A stretch of 64,000 nt of DNA from Bryobacterales bacterium (GCA_022826925.1 JAJDTX010000130.1:25928-89927); one strand, 5' to 3'. Counted from the first letter of the stretch, positions 26,756-35,947 are shown. Notes: generated by a model from the sequence alone, not told the origin. Made by a program: numbers and translations.

Positions 26756-28372
26756 ATGCCCACGCCCGAGGAAGCGACTGAAACCAGGCCCGGGGCGGCC
26801 GAGCATGGCGCTCGCCAACTGGCGCAGCGCTACCGCTACCCGTTTGTCGATCTCACCTCGGTCCATATCGATAGCGACCTGTTCCGGTCGATTCCGGTCG
26901 ATCTGATGTTCCGGCACAACTTCGTGCCGATCACCGAGCGGAACGGCTCGTTAGAGATCGCCATCGCAGACCCAAGACGATTGCCCGAGCTCGATGAGAT
27001 CGCCTCCCTGCTGGGCAAGAAACTGCGGATCGCCATCGCCACGCTGCCTCAGATCAACGAGCTGCTGGACAAGACCGAGCAGTCTCAGAGAGTGCTGGAG
27101 GAGGTCACCGAAGAATTCACCTTGGACGTAAGCGCGGGCGAGGATCCGGACGAGACGCTGTCGATCGACAAGCTAACCAAGGACAGCGGTATCGCGCCGG
27201 TCATCAAGCTGATCGATTCCACCGTTTTCAACGCTCTGGAACGGCGGGCCAGCGACATCCACATCGAGACGCGCAACGCCGACGTGGCGATCAAGTACCG
27301 CATCGATGGCGTGCTGCACTACGCCATGTCGCCAATCGCCAAGGACTGGCACGAAACGATCCTGTCGCGCATCAAGGTGATGAGCGAACTCGACATCGCC
27401 GAGCGGCGAGTGCCCCAAGACGGGCGCTTCCGGGTGCGCTACAAGGGGCGGCAAATCGACTTCCGGGTGTCCATCATGCCCACCGTCTTCGGCGAGGACG
27501 CGGTGCTGCGCATCTTGGACAAGCAGTCCATGAGCGAAAAGTTCAAGAAGCTGTCCTTGGACGTGGTCGGATTCAGCTCTGCGGACCAGCGGCGCTTCGG
27601 GCTCTACATCCGAGAACCGTACGGAATGGTCCTAGTGACCGGCCCGACGGGCTCGGGCAAGACGACCACGCTCTATGCGGCGCTGAGCGAGATCCAGAGC
27701 GACGAAGACAAGATCGTCACCATTGAAGACCCGGTCGAGTACCAATTGCACGGTATCACGCAGATCCCCATCAACGAAAAGAAGGGGCTGACGTTCGCGC
27801 GCGGGCTCCGCTCGATCCTGCGCCACGATCCCGACAAGATCATGGTCGGCGAGATCCGCGACCCCGAGACAGCTCAGATCGCCATCCAATCGGCCCTCAC
27901 CGGCCACTTGGTGTTCACGACCGTACACGCCAACAACGTGGTCGACGTGTTGGGGCGCTTCCTGAACATGGGCGTGGAAGCCTACAACTTCGTCTCCGCG
28001 CTGAATTGCATACTTGCCCAGCGCCTCGTGCGCTTGATCTGTCCCCACTGCTGCGTGAAACGGCGGTATTCGCGCGAGCGGCTGGCGGCCTCGCGCCTGC
28101 CCTTGGAAGAATGGGAGGGGTTTGAATTCACCGAGGGCGAGGGCTGCATCGAATGCTCGGGCACGGGGTTCCGAGGCCGCTCCGCGATCCACGAGCTACT
28201 CGACATGTCGGACAACATCCGCGAACTGATCCTAGCTAAGCGTCCGAGTTCCGAAATCGCCCGCGCCGCGCGGGCAGAGGGCATGCAGACGCTCCGGGAG
28301 TCCGCCGTCGAGCGAGTGCGCGCAGGCCTGACCACCTTGCGCGAGATCGACAAGGTCACTTTCATCGACTGA
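26756..28372 (+). CDS. gspE: Type II secretion/type IV pilus assembly ATPase (GspE/PilB)
   Basis: 538-aa hexameric ATPase powering pilus or pseudopilus extension. An N-terminal GspE/MshE-like domain (1-150) precedes the ATPase core. Walker A is GPTGSGKTTTLY, the Asp box is VTIEDPVEYQL, Walker B MVGEIRDPETAQIA and the His box TTVHANN. A zinc-binding pair of CxxC motifs is present (ICPHCC and CIECSGTGF). The ATG at 26756 lies in a context with no strong ribosome-binding site. The next gene starts two bases after the stop. Confidence 0.94.
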   Translation: MPTPEEATETRPGAAEHGARQLAQRYRYPFVDLTSVHIDSDLFRSIPVDLMFRHNFVPITERNGSLEIAIADPRRLPELDEIASLLGKKLRIAIATLPQINELLDKTEQSQRVLEEVTEEFTLDVSAGEDPDETLSIDKLTKDSGIAPVIKLIDSTVFNALERRASDIHIETRNADVAIKYRIDGVLHYAMSPIAKDWHETILSRIKVMSELDIAERRVPQDGRFRVRYKGRQIDFRVSIMPTVFGEDAVLRILDKQSMSEKFKKLSLDVVGFSSADQRRFGLYIREPYGMVLVTGPTGSGKTTTLYAALSEIQSDEDKIVTIEDPVEYQLHGITQIPINEKKGLTFARGLRSILRHDPDKIMVGEIRDPETAQIAIQSALTGHLVFTTVHANNVVDVLGRFLNMGVEAYNFVSALNCILAQRLVRLICPHCCVKRRYSRERLAASRLPLEEWEGFEFTEGEGCIECSGTGFRGRSAIHELLDMSDNIRELILAKRPSSEIARAARAEGMQTLRESAVERVRAGLTTLREIDKVTFID

Positions 28373-28374
28373 TC

Positions 28375-29268
28375 GTGGGAACGCTGCTCCAAGCCCTCAA
28401 CCGGCTGTGGCCGGACCCCCAACCCGCGCTGGTTTTCGAACTCGGCGGCGGCGTGCTCATGGGCGTGCGCCGGTCAGGGACGGCCGTGCTCGCCCGGGCT
28501 GAGCGCGAACTACCGGAGGCCGATCTGGCGAGCGACCAGCCCCAGCCGCCGGACGGACTACAAGACGCGATCCAGGCAGTGCTCGGCGAGTTGCAACCCG
28601 TGCCCAGCCCGCATGCTGCAGTGTTGCTCCCGGACGAGGCGGTCCGGCTGGCGCTGTTCGAGTTCGACAGCCTGCCGCGCAGGACTCAAGACCTTCGTAA
28701 CGCGGTTGAAGAGCGCTTTAGCAACAGCCTGCCCTTCGACTCGCGCCTAGCCCGCATCACCTTCCAGACGCAACATGGCGGCGGCAGGCCGTCAGTATTC
28801 GCCGCGGCGGTAGCCAGCGACTACGTACTGCGCTGCGAGAGCGCGTTCGAGGCCGCAGGGCTGTGTCCTGGATTCGTAGGCTCATCGTGCGCCGCCGCAC
28901 TTAATCTGGTCGACGACGATGCCATGACGGTGCTGCTCAAGCACAGTGACCAGGCGATGACGATTACCGCGGTGGAGGGTGGCACTGTGCGACTGCTGCG
29001 GCGCATCGCCTTACCAAACCTCCACGGAACGGATGCGGCCGCCGGCGTACAGGAAGTCTTGGCCGATGTCTTCCCCACCCTCGTCTATATCGAGGAGAAT
29101 CTCGGGCGCGCCGTGGAACATCTGGTGGTTGCCGACTTCGGGGAGATACAGCCGGCACTTGTGGAGGCGCTGCCCGACGAAGCGGGATCTCCGGCCAGGC
29201 CCCTGCTCGGGGACCCGCTTGCTGGCTCAAGTTGCGGCACGGGTTTGATGGGGTACGTGCATGGCTGA
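28375..29268 (+). CDS. PilM/GspL-like cytoplasmic actin-fold assembly protein
   Basis: 297-aa protein starting with GTG two bases after gspE. The fold pattern (LVFELGGGVLMGVRRSG at the N-terminus, AAVLLPDEAVRLALFEF, and a later LVVADFGE) fits the actin-like PilM family, which links the ATPase to PilN at the inner membrane. Sequence conservation is weak; the call leans on position between ATPase and PilN/PilO-like genes. It overlaps the next gene by 8 bp. Alternative: cytoplasmic half of a split GspL. Confidence 0.75.
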   Translation: MGTLLQALNRLWPDPQPALVFELGGGVLMGVRRSGTAVLARAERELPEADLASDQPQPPDGLQDAIQAVLGELQPVPSPHAAVLLPDEAVRLALFEFDSLPRRTQDLRNAVEERFSNSLPFDSRLARITFQTQHGGGRPSVFAAAVASDYVLRCESAFEAAGLCPGFVGSSCAAALNLVDDDAMTVLLKHSDQAMTITAVEGGTVRLLRRIALPNLHGTDAAAGVQEVLADVFPTLVYIEENLGRAVEHLVVADFGEIQPALVEALPDEAGSPARPLLGDPLAGSSCGTGLMGYVHG

Positions 29269-29878
29269 TCGCGTGGGTCGCGCGGTGTGGGCGATGCGCA
29301 TCACGAGCCCGTCGGCGTCAGGGCTGAACTTGGCCACGAAGCCGGCAGGCGGCTACCGGGCCTTCTCCGCCCTGGCGTGTTGCGCAGCCCTGGCGCTGCT
29401 GGTCGTGACGGCATGGCTGGTGGCCGGATTCCTTCGCATCGAGGGGACGCCGGACCAACTGCTCGGTCAGCAACGAGACTTGATCGCAGAGCAGCGCCGC
29501 CTGGACACCCTGGCCGCGGCCGCATCGCGGCAGCTCGGAAGCGAGAGCACCAGCGAGACCCTCGAGCGCACAGCATTCCTCAACGGGCTGCTGGTGCGCA
29601 AGAGCGTGTCTTGGACCCGGACGTTTCTCGACTTGGAGGTCGTGCTGCCTCCCAACGTCAGGATGCTCACGATCAAGCCGGAGGTAGCCCGAGGAGACAC
29701 TATCCGCCTGGACATGACGCTCGGTGCCAAGGCACCGGCGGATTTCATCGGCTTTCTGAAGACGCTGGAGGAATCCGACCTCTTCCGGGCTCCCGCGCTG
29801 CGCGGGAGCCTGCCGCCCACCGATGGCGATCCTACCTTCCGCTACCAACTCACGGTGGAGTATGACCAGCAACTCTGA
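29261..29878 (+). CDS. PilN-like inner-membrane assembly protein
   Basis: 205-aa bitopic protein: short cytoplasmic N-terminus with the PilN-type stretch GLNLATKPAG, one transmembrane helix (about 35-58), then a coiled-coil (QLLGQQRDLIAEQRRLDTLAA) and a small periplasmic ferredoxin-like domain. PilN binds PilM through its N-terminal motif and pairs with PilO. It overlaps its neighbours on both sides (8 and 17 bp), as expected in a tightly coupled operon. Confidence 0.8.
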   Translation: MADRVGRAVWAMRITSPSASGLNLATKPAGGYRAFSALACCAALALLVVTAWLVAGFLRIEGTPDQLLGQQRDLIAEQRRLDTLAAAASRQLGSESTSETLERTAFLNGLLVRKSVSWTRTFLDLEVVLPPNVRMLTIKPEVARGDTIRLDMTLGAKAPADFIGFLKTLEESDLFRAPALRGSLPPTDGDPTFRYQLTVEYDQQL

Positions 29879-30464
29879 TCGCACCGACCGGCCGGTCGCG
29901 TCGATGGAGTGGTACCGCCGATTCGCGCCCAAGACCGTGCTGGCGGCGCTTGGCGCAGTGGCCGTGTGCAACTTGGGGTTCTATTCGCTGGCAGTCCGCC
30001 CAGCCAAACTGGGAGAGTACGAGCTCGAAGCCCGCAACGCTACATTGGCCGCGCAAGTCCAAGAGTCGCGAGCCACCACGGAGGTCGTCCAGGCCCGGGC
30101 GAAGCTGATCGAGACCGCTCAGGTCGACGGCAGCGCCTTGGTAGAGGAGATCGCCCTGCCCCGCCAGAGCGCGTTCTCCGCCCTGCTGACCGAACTGGGC
30201 GCGGCGGCGACGCAGGCCGGGATCGAGATCCGCGAGACCAGCTATGCTGTCGAGCCGCTCGAAGGGAATGAACAGTACGGCAGCCTCGCTGTGAACGCCA
30301 GCTTGCGCGGACGCTACGACAACTTGGTGCAGTTCCTGTACCAACTCGATCGTTCCAAGGTCTTTTTCGTGATTGGCTCGCTCGGCGCGACGCCGCGCAG
30401 CGACGGCAACTTGAACGAGCTGCAGATCAACATGCGCTTTGACACGCTGGTGAGGGACCTATAG
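29862..30464 (+). CDS. PilO-like inner-membrane assembly protein
   Basis: 200-aa protein with one N-terminal helix (VLAALGAVAVCNLGFYSLAV), a heptad-rich coiled-coil region (about 55-90) and a C-terminal PilO-type domain containing NLVQFLYQLDRSKVFF. The ATG at 29862 overlaps the PilN-like gene by 17 bp; an earlier GTG/ATG-type frame start would overlap further. PilO forms heterodimers with PilN to align the platform with outer-membrane parts. Confidence 0.8.
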   Translation: MTSNSDRTDRPVASMEWYRRFAPKTVLAALGAVAVCNLGFYSLAVRPAKLGEYELEARNATLAAQVQESRATTEVVQARAKLIETAQVDGSALVEEIALPRQSAFSALLTELGAAATQAGIEIRETSYAVEPLEGNEQYGSLAVNASLRGRYDNLVQFLYQLDRSKVFFVIGSLGATPRSDGNLNELQINMRFDTLVRDL

Positions 30465-30473
30465 GAGACCGCG

Positions 30474-31121
30474 GTGGAACTCGGAGCGAACAAGAGATCG
30501 CTGATCCAGCTGGGAGTGGCGCTGGCCGTGCTCGCAATCGTGGTGTACGTGCAGTTCTTCAGCGGGCCCGGCGGGGGACCGGCGCTGTTGCCGACCGCAC
30601 AACGCCCAGCTGTATCCGCGGGCGGGGCAGCGAACCAGCCTCCGACCGTTGATCCGCAGTCCCCGAACGAGCCCGATTTCACCGCTGACGCGACGCTGCG
30701 CAAAGATCTGCTCGAGCGCGTCCGCGCTATCGAAACGCCGGTCGTGGACAGAGATATCTTCAACTTCGGCCGCCCGAAGCCGCGCGAGATCGCGGGGCCG
30801 ACCAGAGAGGAAGCGCGGCTTGCCCAAGCCAAGCTGGAAGCGGCCGCGCGCAAGCCCGCTCCGAGGCCCGCGCGACCGGCCCCAAGGCCTGCCCCTAAGA
30901 AGGCGCGCCCGCCAGACTGGAAGTACTACGGGCTGGCCAGCTCGGCGCACTCGGAGGCCCGGCGAGCATTCTTGCTCGATGGCGACGAGATCCTCCTGGC
31001 GTCCGAAGGATCGCTCCTGCAGGGTCGCTACCGGATCACGGACATCGGGCTGCAGGCGGTCAGGCTCGAAGACACCCAAGAGAACCAGGAGTTCTCGATC
31101 CCGCTGGAGTTTCCGCAATGA
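30474..31121 (+). CDS. PilP/GspC-like protein
   Basis: 215-aa protein starting with GTG at 30474, preceded by AGGAG at a suitable distance. A single transmembrane helix (about 10-28) is followed by a Pro/Gln-rich linker, a short conserved DIFNFGRPKP element, an Ala/Pro/Arg/Lys linker (EAAARKPAPRPARPAP...) and a C-terminal beta domain (DWKYYGLASS...GDEILLASEGSLLQGRYRITDIG). This layout matches PilP/GspC homology-region proteins that bridge the inner-membrane complex to the secretin. No secretin gene follows. The stop overlaps the next start (ATGA). Confidence 0.75.
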   Translation: MELGANKRSLIQLGVALAVLAIVVYVQFFSGPGGGPALLPTAQRPAVSAGGAANQPPTVDPQSPNEPDFTADATLRKDLLERVRAIETPVVDRDIFNFGRPKPREIAGPTREEARLAQAKLEAAARKPAPRPARPAPRPAPKKARPPDWKYYGLASSAHSEARRAFLLDGDEILLASEGSLLQGRYRITDIGLQAVRLEDTQENQEFSIPLEFPQ

Positions 31122-32326
31122 GGTCCGGGCAAGACGCCGCCAGGCGTGGCCAGGAGGGCTATGTCCTGCTGGCGCTGCTCGTGACTTCAGCCGTCTTGCT
31201 GATCGGCTTGGCCCTCTCGATCCCGCGGATGGCGCTGCAGTCGCAGCGCTTGAAGGATGCGCAGCTCATCGAGCGCGGCGAGCAGTACCGGCGCGCAATC
31301 CAGCTCTACCACCGCGATCACAACAAGTACCCCGAGGACCTCGACGATTTGGAAGACACGGATGGCGTGCGCTACCTGCGCAGGCGAGCTCCGGATCCAA
31401 TCGGAGAGACGGGGGAGTGGCGCTTGATCCACATGGGGGAGGACGGGCGCTTCGAGGACTCCCTGCTGTTCGACACGGCCGAGGACAGGCGCCAGGGCGG
31501 CCTCGGCCAAGCGCCGGGCGCTCCCATGGGACAGGGGCTGACCGGCCTGTTCGGATCGCAGGCGGATCCCGGCGCTGGCAACATGCCGGGCACGCGGCCC
31601 GGCATGCCCAATGCGCAAGATCCATTTGCGCCAGAGGTGCCCGAACAGGTGGAACGCTTCCAGGCGGTGCGAGACTCCGCGGCACCAGACCTAGCCGCTG
31701 CAACCCGTTACGGCCAAGGGTTCGGGTTCAACACCGCCGAGGGCGAACCCTCGCCAAGCCCCGACGAGCCGTCAGACCCCGGACAGCCTCCAGACTACAG
31801 TCGGATGCTGCCCAGCCAAGTGCCGATGGACGAGAACGAGCGCCGTTTCGCTCAGCAAGACCTGGGCGCTGCTGCGGGCGGAATCGCTCAGGGCCGCGGA
31901 CCGGGCGTGCCGCCACGACCGGGGGCGCCCCGGCAGGGTCTCGGCGGCGCGTCTGGCCGAACGCCGGGCGGGCTTGCAGGGACGGCGTCGGGCTCGGGCG
32001 CGCCGGAGCTGATCAACCGCCTGCTGACCTCTCCACGACCCGGCGGAATCGCCGGCACGTCCGCTCCGGCCCAGGCCGCCGCCACTGTGCAAAGGTTCGA
32101 ACGCGGGATCGCAGGCGTCGCCAGCAAGAGCGAAGCCACCGGCGTCAAGGTCTATAACGGCAAGAAAGCCTACAACGAGTGGGAGTTCGTTTACGACTAT
32201 CGAGAAGATCCTGGCGCCGCGGACCGCGCCCCGGCGAATGCCGGGTCCGGGCTACCGAACCAGCCCCGCAGCCAGCAGCCGCCACGACAGCCGGGCGCGG
32301 GTCGGCGCGGGCTGCCTGTGCGCTAG
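31118..32326 (+). CDS. Atypical pseudopilin-like protein with long disordered insert
   Basis: 402-aa protein with an N-terminal prepilin-like helix (EGYVLLALLVTSAVLLIGLAL) after a short basic leader. The position that is Glu5 in most pilins is Ala here, as in some minor pseudopilins. The N-terminal part reads like GspG/GspK (QYRRAIQLYHRDHNKYPEDLDDLEDTDGVRYLRRRAPDP). Residues ~130-330 are a low-complexity Gly/Pro/Gln/Ala-rich insert. The C-terminus returns to order with GIAGVASKSEATGVKVYNGKKAYNEWEFVYD, a signature I associate with acidobacterial pseudopilin-like proteins. It is last in the secretion operon and ends 3 bp from adk. Confidence 0.78.
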   Translation: MRSGQDAARRGQEGYVLLALLVTSAVLLIGLALSIPRMALQSQRLKDAQLIERGEQYRRAIQLYHRDHNKYPEDLDDLEDTDGVRYLRRRAPDPIGETGEWRLIHMGEDGRFEDSLLFDTAEDRRQGGLGQAPGAPMGQGLTGLFGSQADPGAGNMPGTRPGMPNAQDPFAPEVPEQVERFQAVRDSAAPDLAAATRYGQGFGFNTAEGEPSPSPDEPSDPGQPPDYSRMLPSQVPMDENERRFAQQDLGAAAGGIAQGRGPGVPPRPGAPRQGLGGASGRTPGGLAGTASGSGAPELINRLLTSPRPGGIAGTSAPAQAAATVQRFERGIAGVASKSEATGVKVYNGKKAYNEWEFVYDYREDPGAADRAPANAGSGLPNQPRSQQPPRQPGAGRRGLPVR

Positions 32327-32329
32327 GGG

Positions 32330-32932
32330 CTACGCCGCCGAGCGGCGGTCGGCAACGGGCTCTGACAAGCCTAGTCCCGCGCAGATCGCTCCGAATACTT
32401 CCTCGATCGAGCGACTGGCGTCCACCTTCAACAGCAAGTCGCGCTCTTCGAAGAGCTTGAGCAGCGGCCGGGTCTTGAGGTGGTATTCGGACAGCCTGTG
32501 CTGGAGCGCCTCAGGGTTGTCGTCAGCGCGCTTCGTAAAGCCTCCGCCCTGGCCGGCCTGGGCGCGCTTCAGCACGCGCTGGCTGACCGCAGCATCGGGC
32601 AGGTTCAAGTAAATCGCACGGTCGAGATTCCAGTTCTCGAACAGGTAGCTGGCTTGGGATGGAGTCCGCGGGAAGCCATCCAGGACGAACCCATGTCGCC
32701 AGTCGTGCAGCTCCAAGCGCTCGCGCACGACCTCTTCGACGATCTCGTCGGACACCAGTCGGCCTTGAGCCGTGATGCGCGTCACTTGCGAGCCGAGCTT
32801 GGTGTGGTTGTCCACGTGCCAGCGGAAGATCTCCCCGATCGAAATGTGCACGAACCCGAACGTCCGCGAGAGCAGGACGGACTGAGTACCCTTGCCAGCT
32901 CCCTGCGGGCCAATCATGATGTACTTGTTCAT
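32330..32932 (-). CDS. adk: Adenylate kinase
   Basis: Nucleoside monophosphate kinase of 200 aa converting AMP + ATP to 2 ADP. Features are the P-loop GPQGAGKGTQ, the NMP-binding LVSDEIVEEVV block, LDGFPRTPSQA and the later KRADDNPEALQHRL. It is the short-LID form. The ATG at 32932 gives MNKYIMIGPQGAGKG. It is oriented against the secretion operon and divergent from the dehydrogenase gene. Confidence 0.92.
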   Translation of the reverse strand: MNKYIMIGPQGAGKGTQSVLLSRTFGFVHISIGEIFRWHVDNHTKLGSQVTRITAQGRLVSDEIVEEVVRERLELHDWRHGFVLDGFPRTPSQASYLFENWNLDRAIYLNLPDAAVSQRVLKRAQAGQGGGFTKRADDNPEALQHRLSEYHLKTRPLLKLFEERDLLLKVDASRSIEEVFGAICAGLGLSEPVADRRSAA

Positions 32933-33042
32933 TTCTCGCTGAGATCGCCGCTCCGGCCAGCCAGTGCGGGGCGCGCTTGCGCCCTATCGCTATCGTAGTA
33001 CTCTCTCAAACCAGTCGCCGCTGGCACCCGGCGGACTGCCCG

Positions 33043-33762
33043 ATGCACACACTGGAAGGCAAGGTCGTTGCCGTGACCGGCGCCGCGAAGCGGATCGGGC
33101 GCTGCATCGCGCTGCACCTCGCAAGCCGCGGCGCCAGGATCGCGGTCCACTACAACACGTCCAAGACTGATGCCCTCGCCACGGCGGCCGCCTGTGGCGG
33201 ACGGGCCTTTCGGGCGGATCTGGCGAACGTTGCCGAGATCCGGCGCTTGTTCGGGGAGATCGAAACAGCGTTCGGGCGGCTGGACTGCTTGGTGAACAAC
33301 GCGGCGGTCTTCCGTGCCATCGACCCGCTCGACGCCTCTGAACGCGACTGGGACGCTATTCATTCCGTCAATCTCAAGGCTACGTTCTTCTGCTGCCAGC
33401 AGGCGGCCAAGATCATGCTTCGCGGAGGCGGGGGAAGAATCGTCAACATTGCTTCGCTAGGCGGGTTGCGGCCGTGGGCCAAGCACGTGCCGTATTGCAC
33501 CTCCAAGGCCGGTGTCGTGATGCTGACACACGGGTTGGCAAAGGCGCTCGCGCCGGATATCGCAGTCAACGGGATCGCTCCGGGCGTCATCCACTTCGGA
33601 GATCAGATGCCCGACGAAATCGCCCGCCTCGTGCGCAACACCCCGATGGGGCGGCACGGCTCTGGCGAGGAAATCGCCTCCGCCGTCGGCATGCTGCTCG
33701 AAGGGCCGGCGTTCGTGACGGGGCAAATCATCGCCGTCGACGGTGGCCTTTCGCTGAAGTAG
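33043..33762 (+). CDS. Short-chain dehydrogenase/reductase (FabG/pteridine-reductase-like)
   Basis: 239-aa NAD(P)-dependent oxidoreductase. The cofactor loop is TGAAKRIGRCIALHLA. NNAA, the catalytic Ser in IVNIASLGG and the YxxxK pair in PYCTSKAG are intact, and the C-terminal GQIIAVDGG motif is standard. The TGAAKRIG loop and HYNTSKTDA resemble pteridine-reductase/FabG-like proteins, but the substrate cannot be inferred. The ATG at 33043 is the natural start. The gene runs into kdsA convergently, one base apart. Confidence 0.88.
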   Translation: MHTLEGKVVAVTGAAKRIGRCIALHLASRGARIAVHYNTSKTDALATAAACGGRAFRADLANVAEIRRLFGEIETAFGRLDCLVNNAAVFRAIDPLDASERDWDAIHSVNLKATFFCCQQAAKIMLRGGGGRIVNIASLGGLRPWAKHVPYCTSKAGVVMLTHGLAKALAPDIAVNGIAPGVIHFGDQMPDEIARLVRNTPMGRHGSGEEIASAVGMLLEGPAFVTGQIIAVDGGLSLK

Positions 33763-33763
33763 C

Positions 33764-34603
33764 TCAGGTCTCCGCAGAGCCACGGCGCGAGTCGAAGCTG
33801 GACACCAGACGCCAGATCTTCGCCACCCGAGCCAACAACTCCGGCAGCAAGTCCAGCTGCAGCGCAGTGGCACCGTCCGAGAGAGCCCGGCCGGGCTCCT
33901 CGTGGACTTCAAGGAACAGCCCGTCGAATCCGGCGGCCGCGCCCGCCCTAGCCAACAGTTCGATGAACTGGGGCTGTCCCCCACTCGTGCCGCCCGCCGC
34001 GCCCGGCTGCTGCAGGCTATGCGTGACGTCGAGCACGACAGGATAGCCCAGCGCGCTCATCTTGGCCGACGCCCGGAAGTCTACCACCAGGTCGCGGTAG
34101 CCGAAGCTGGTGCCGCGCTCAGTCAAGAGGATCCGGCGATTGCCGCAGGAGGCGACCTTGTCGGCGGCGTACTGCATGTCTTCGGGTGCCATGAACTGGC
34201 CCTTCTTGATGTTGACGACGCGACCGGTGCGCCCGGCCGCTACCAACAGGTCCGTCTGACGACACAGAAAGGCGGGAATCTGAAGGATGTCGCACACCTC
34301 GGCCACCGCTGCAGCCTGGCCGGGCTCGTGGATGTCGGTGAGCACGGGCAGGCCGGTCTCCTTGCGGACATCGCGCAAGACCTCGAGGCCTTGTTGCAGG
34401 CCAAGCCCGCGATATGACGACTGGCTGGTCCGGTTGGCTTTGTCGAAGGAAGCCTTGAATACCGCGCCCACTCCCGCCGAGTTGGCCGCTTCCGCCAATG
34501 CGCGACCGATCTGGAGGGCATGCTCGGAGGATTCGATGACGCAGGGGCCTCCGATCACGAACAGCCCGCGCTTGGCGAACAGGTGTGTGGTCCGATCATC
34601 CAT
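33764..34603 (-). CDS. kdsA: 3-deoxy-8-phosphooctulonate synthase
   Basis: Condenses arabinose-5-phosphate with PEP to KDO-8-phosphate, a precursor of the LPS inner core; cytoplasmic. The 279-aa product shows IGGPCVIES, KASFDKANRTS (PEP/A5P-binding Lys and Arg), LTDIHEP, QIPAFLCRQTDLL, NIKKGQFMAPEDM and the late FLEVHEEPGRALSDG. It ends with a basic tail. The ATG at 34603 precedes DDRTTH; a TTG five codons earlier is possible. Presence implies a Gram-negative LPS-bearing envelope. Confidence 0.96.
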   Translation of the reverse strand: MDDRTTHLFAKRGLFVIGGPCVIESSEHALQIGRALAEAANSAGVGAVFKASFDKANRTSQSSYRGLGLQQGLEVLRDVRKETGLPVLTDIHEPGQAAAVAEVCDILQIPAFLCRQTDLLVAAGRTGRVVNIKKGQFMAPEDMQYAADKVASCGNRRILLTERGTSFGYRDLVVDFRASAKMSALGYPVVLDVTHSLQQPGAAGGTSGGQPQFIELLARAGAAAGFDGLFLEVHEEPGRALSDGATALQLDLLPELLARVAKIWRLVSSFDSRRGSAET

Positions 34604-34759
34604 CGCAACGCGCTGCAATCAGGGACCCGCAATCCGGTGCGGGCCCGCAATCTCCAGACTACATTGCATACATCACGCCCGACGCTACCGGACACTATCG
34701 GGGTCGCACCTGACCCGCCTCCCTCAGGAGTGCGCTCTCGCGTCTGAGAGAATGAGCCA

Positions 34760-35947
34760 ATGGGGATCTTTGACGAGGAGCCCTTCCATCGCATCGGCAA
34801 GCTCCCGAACTACGTCTTCGCGGAGATCAACACGATGCGCGCCAAGGCCCGTCGGGCTGGGCTCGACGTGATCGATCTGGGCATGGGCAATCCCGACGGC
34901 GCGACGCCCGACTTGGTCGTCGAAAAGCTCACCGAAGCAGCCCGTGACAAGCGCAACCACCGCTATTCGCTCTCGCGTGGCATCCCCCGCCTACGGGAGG
35001 AGATCTGCAAGCGCTACCAAGACAAGTTCGGAGTGGAATTGGATTCCGAGACGGAAGCGATCGCGACCATGGGGTCCAAGGACGCGCTCGCTCACCTCAC
35101 GTTCGCCACGATCGGGCCGGGGGATGGGGTCGCCATGCCAGATCCGTCCTATCCCATCCACCAGTGGGGCGTGGTGATGGCCGATGGAGTGCAGATCGCG
35201 GTTCCGATGCCGTCTCCGGACGAATTCCTCGCGCGCATCGAGGACATCTTCAAGAAGCCGGGAGTCAAGCCGGCGATGATCCTGACATCGTTTCCGCACA
35301 ACCCCACGACTCAGTGCGTGGAGCTGGATTTCTTTCGCCCGCTCGTAGACTTGGCCCATAGGCACGGCACCATGCTCGTGCATGACTTCGCCTATGCCGA
35401 CATCGTGTTCGACGGCTACCAAGCTCCGTCCATGATGCAAGTGCCGGGCGCGAAAGAGGTCGGCGTCGAAATCTTCTCGATGTCCAAGAGCTACAGCATG
35501 CCAGGCTGGCGCGTGGGCTTCTGCGTGGGCAATCCCAAGATGATCGACGCGCTAGCGCGCATCAAGAGCTATCTGGACTACGGAATGTTCCAGCCCATCC
35601 AGATCGCCGCCATCATCGCCCTCCGCCATTGCGAGTCAGCAACAGCGGAGAACGCTGCAATGTACAAGAGCCGCCGCGACGCGCTGATCGACGGCTTGGG
35701 CAGCGGCGGTTGGGAGATCGAGCCGCCGAAGGCGACGATGTTCGTTTGGGGCAAGATCCCGGAGCGCTATGCATGGTCGGGATCGCTGGAGTTCTCCAAG
35801 CTGCTGCTGCACGAAGCACTGGTCGCCGTGTCGCCCGGAATCGGCTTCGGGCCGCGTGGCGACGACTCGGTCCGCTTCGCATTGGTGGAAAACGAGCAGC
35901 GCATCCGCCAAGCGACCCGCGGCATACGCAAGCTGCTGCGGGATTGA
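34760..35947 (+). CDS. Class I PLP aminotransferase (AlaC-like)
   Basis: 395-aa fold-type I aminotransferase. The N-terminal LPNYVFAEINTMRAKARRAG and LGMGNPDGATPD are typical of AlaC-like glutamate-pyruvate aminotransferases. The PLP Schiff-base Lys lies in SMSKSYSMPGWRVGF (about residue 238), with FPHNPTTQC and the Asp in HDFAYADIVFDGY. C-terminal Arg in DDSVRFALVENEQR binds the substrate carboxylate. Upstream 150 bp are shared with kdsA promoters. LL-DAP aminotransferase is a less likely alternative. Confidence 0.88.
   Translation: MGIFDEEPFHRIGKLPNYVFAEINTMRAKARRAGLDVIDLGMGNPDGATPDLVVEKLTEAARDKRNHRYSLSRGIPRLREEICKRYQDKFGVELDSETEAIATMGSKDALAHLTFATIGPGDGVAMPDPSYPIHQWGVVMADGVQIAVPMPSPDEFLARIEDIFKKPGVKPAMILTSFPHNPTTQCVELDFFRPLVDLAHRHGTMLVHDFAYADIVFDGYQAPSMMQVPGAKEVGVEIFSMSKSYSMPGWRVGFCVGNPKMIDALARIKSYLDYGMFQPIQIAAIIALRHCESATAENAAMYKSRRDALIDGLGSGGWEIEPPKATMFVWGKIPERYAWSGSLEFSKLLLHEALVAVSPGIGFGPRGDDSVRFALVENEQRIRQATRGIRKLLRD

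Noticed and set aside
30649..32157. 502-codon plus-strand open frame across the PilP-like and pseudopilin genes
   Set aside because: It overlaps two well-supported genes in another frame and its translation is Arg/Pro/Ser-rich with no motif; a GC-driven shadow.
34626..34643. CCCGCA/TGCGGG hairpin upstream of kdsA
   Set aside because: Six-bp stem at chance level in this GC content; no regulatory evidence.
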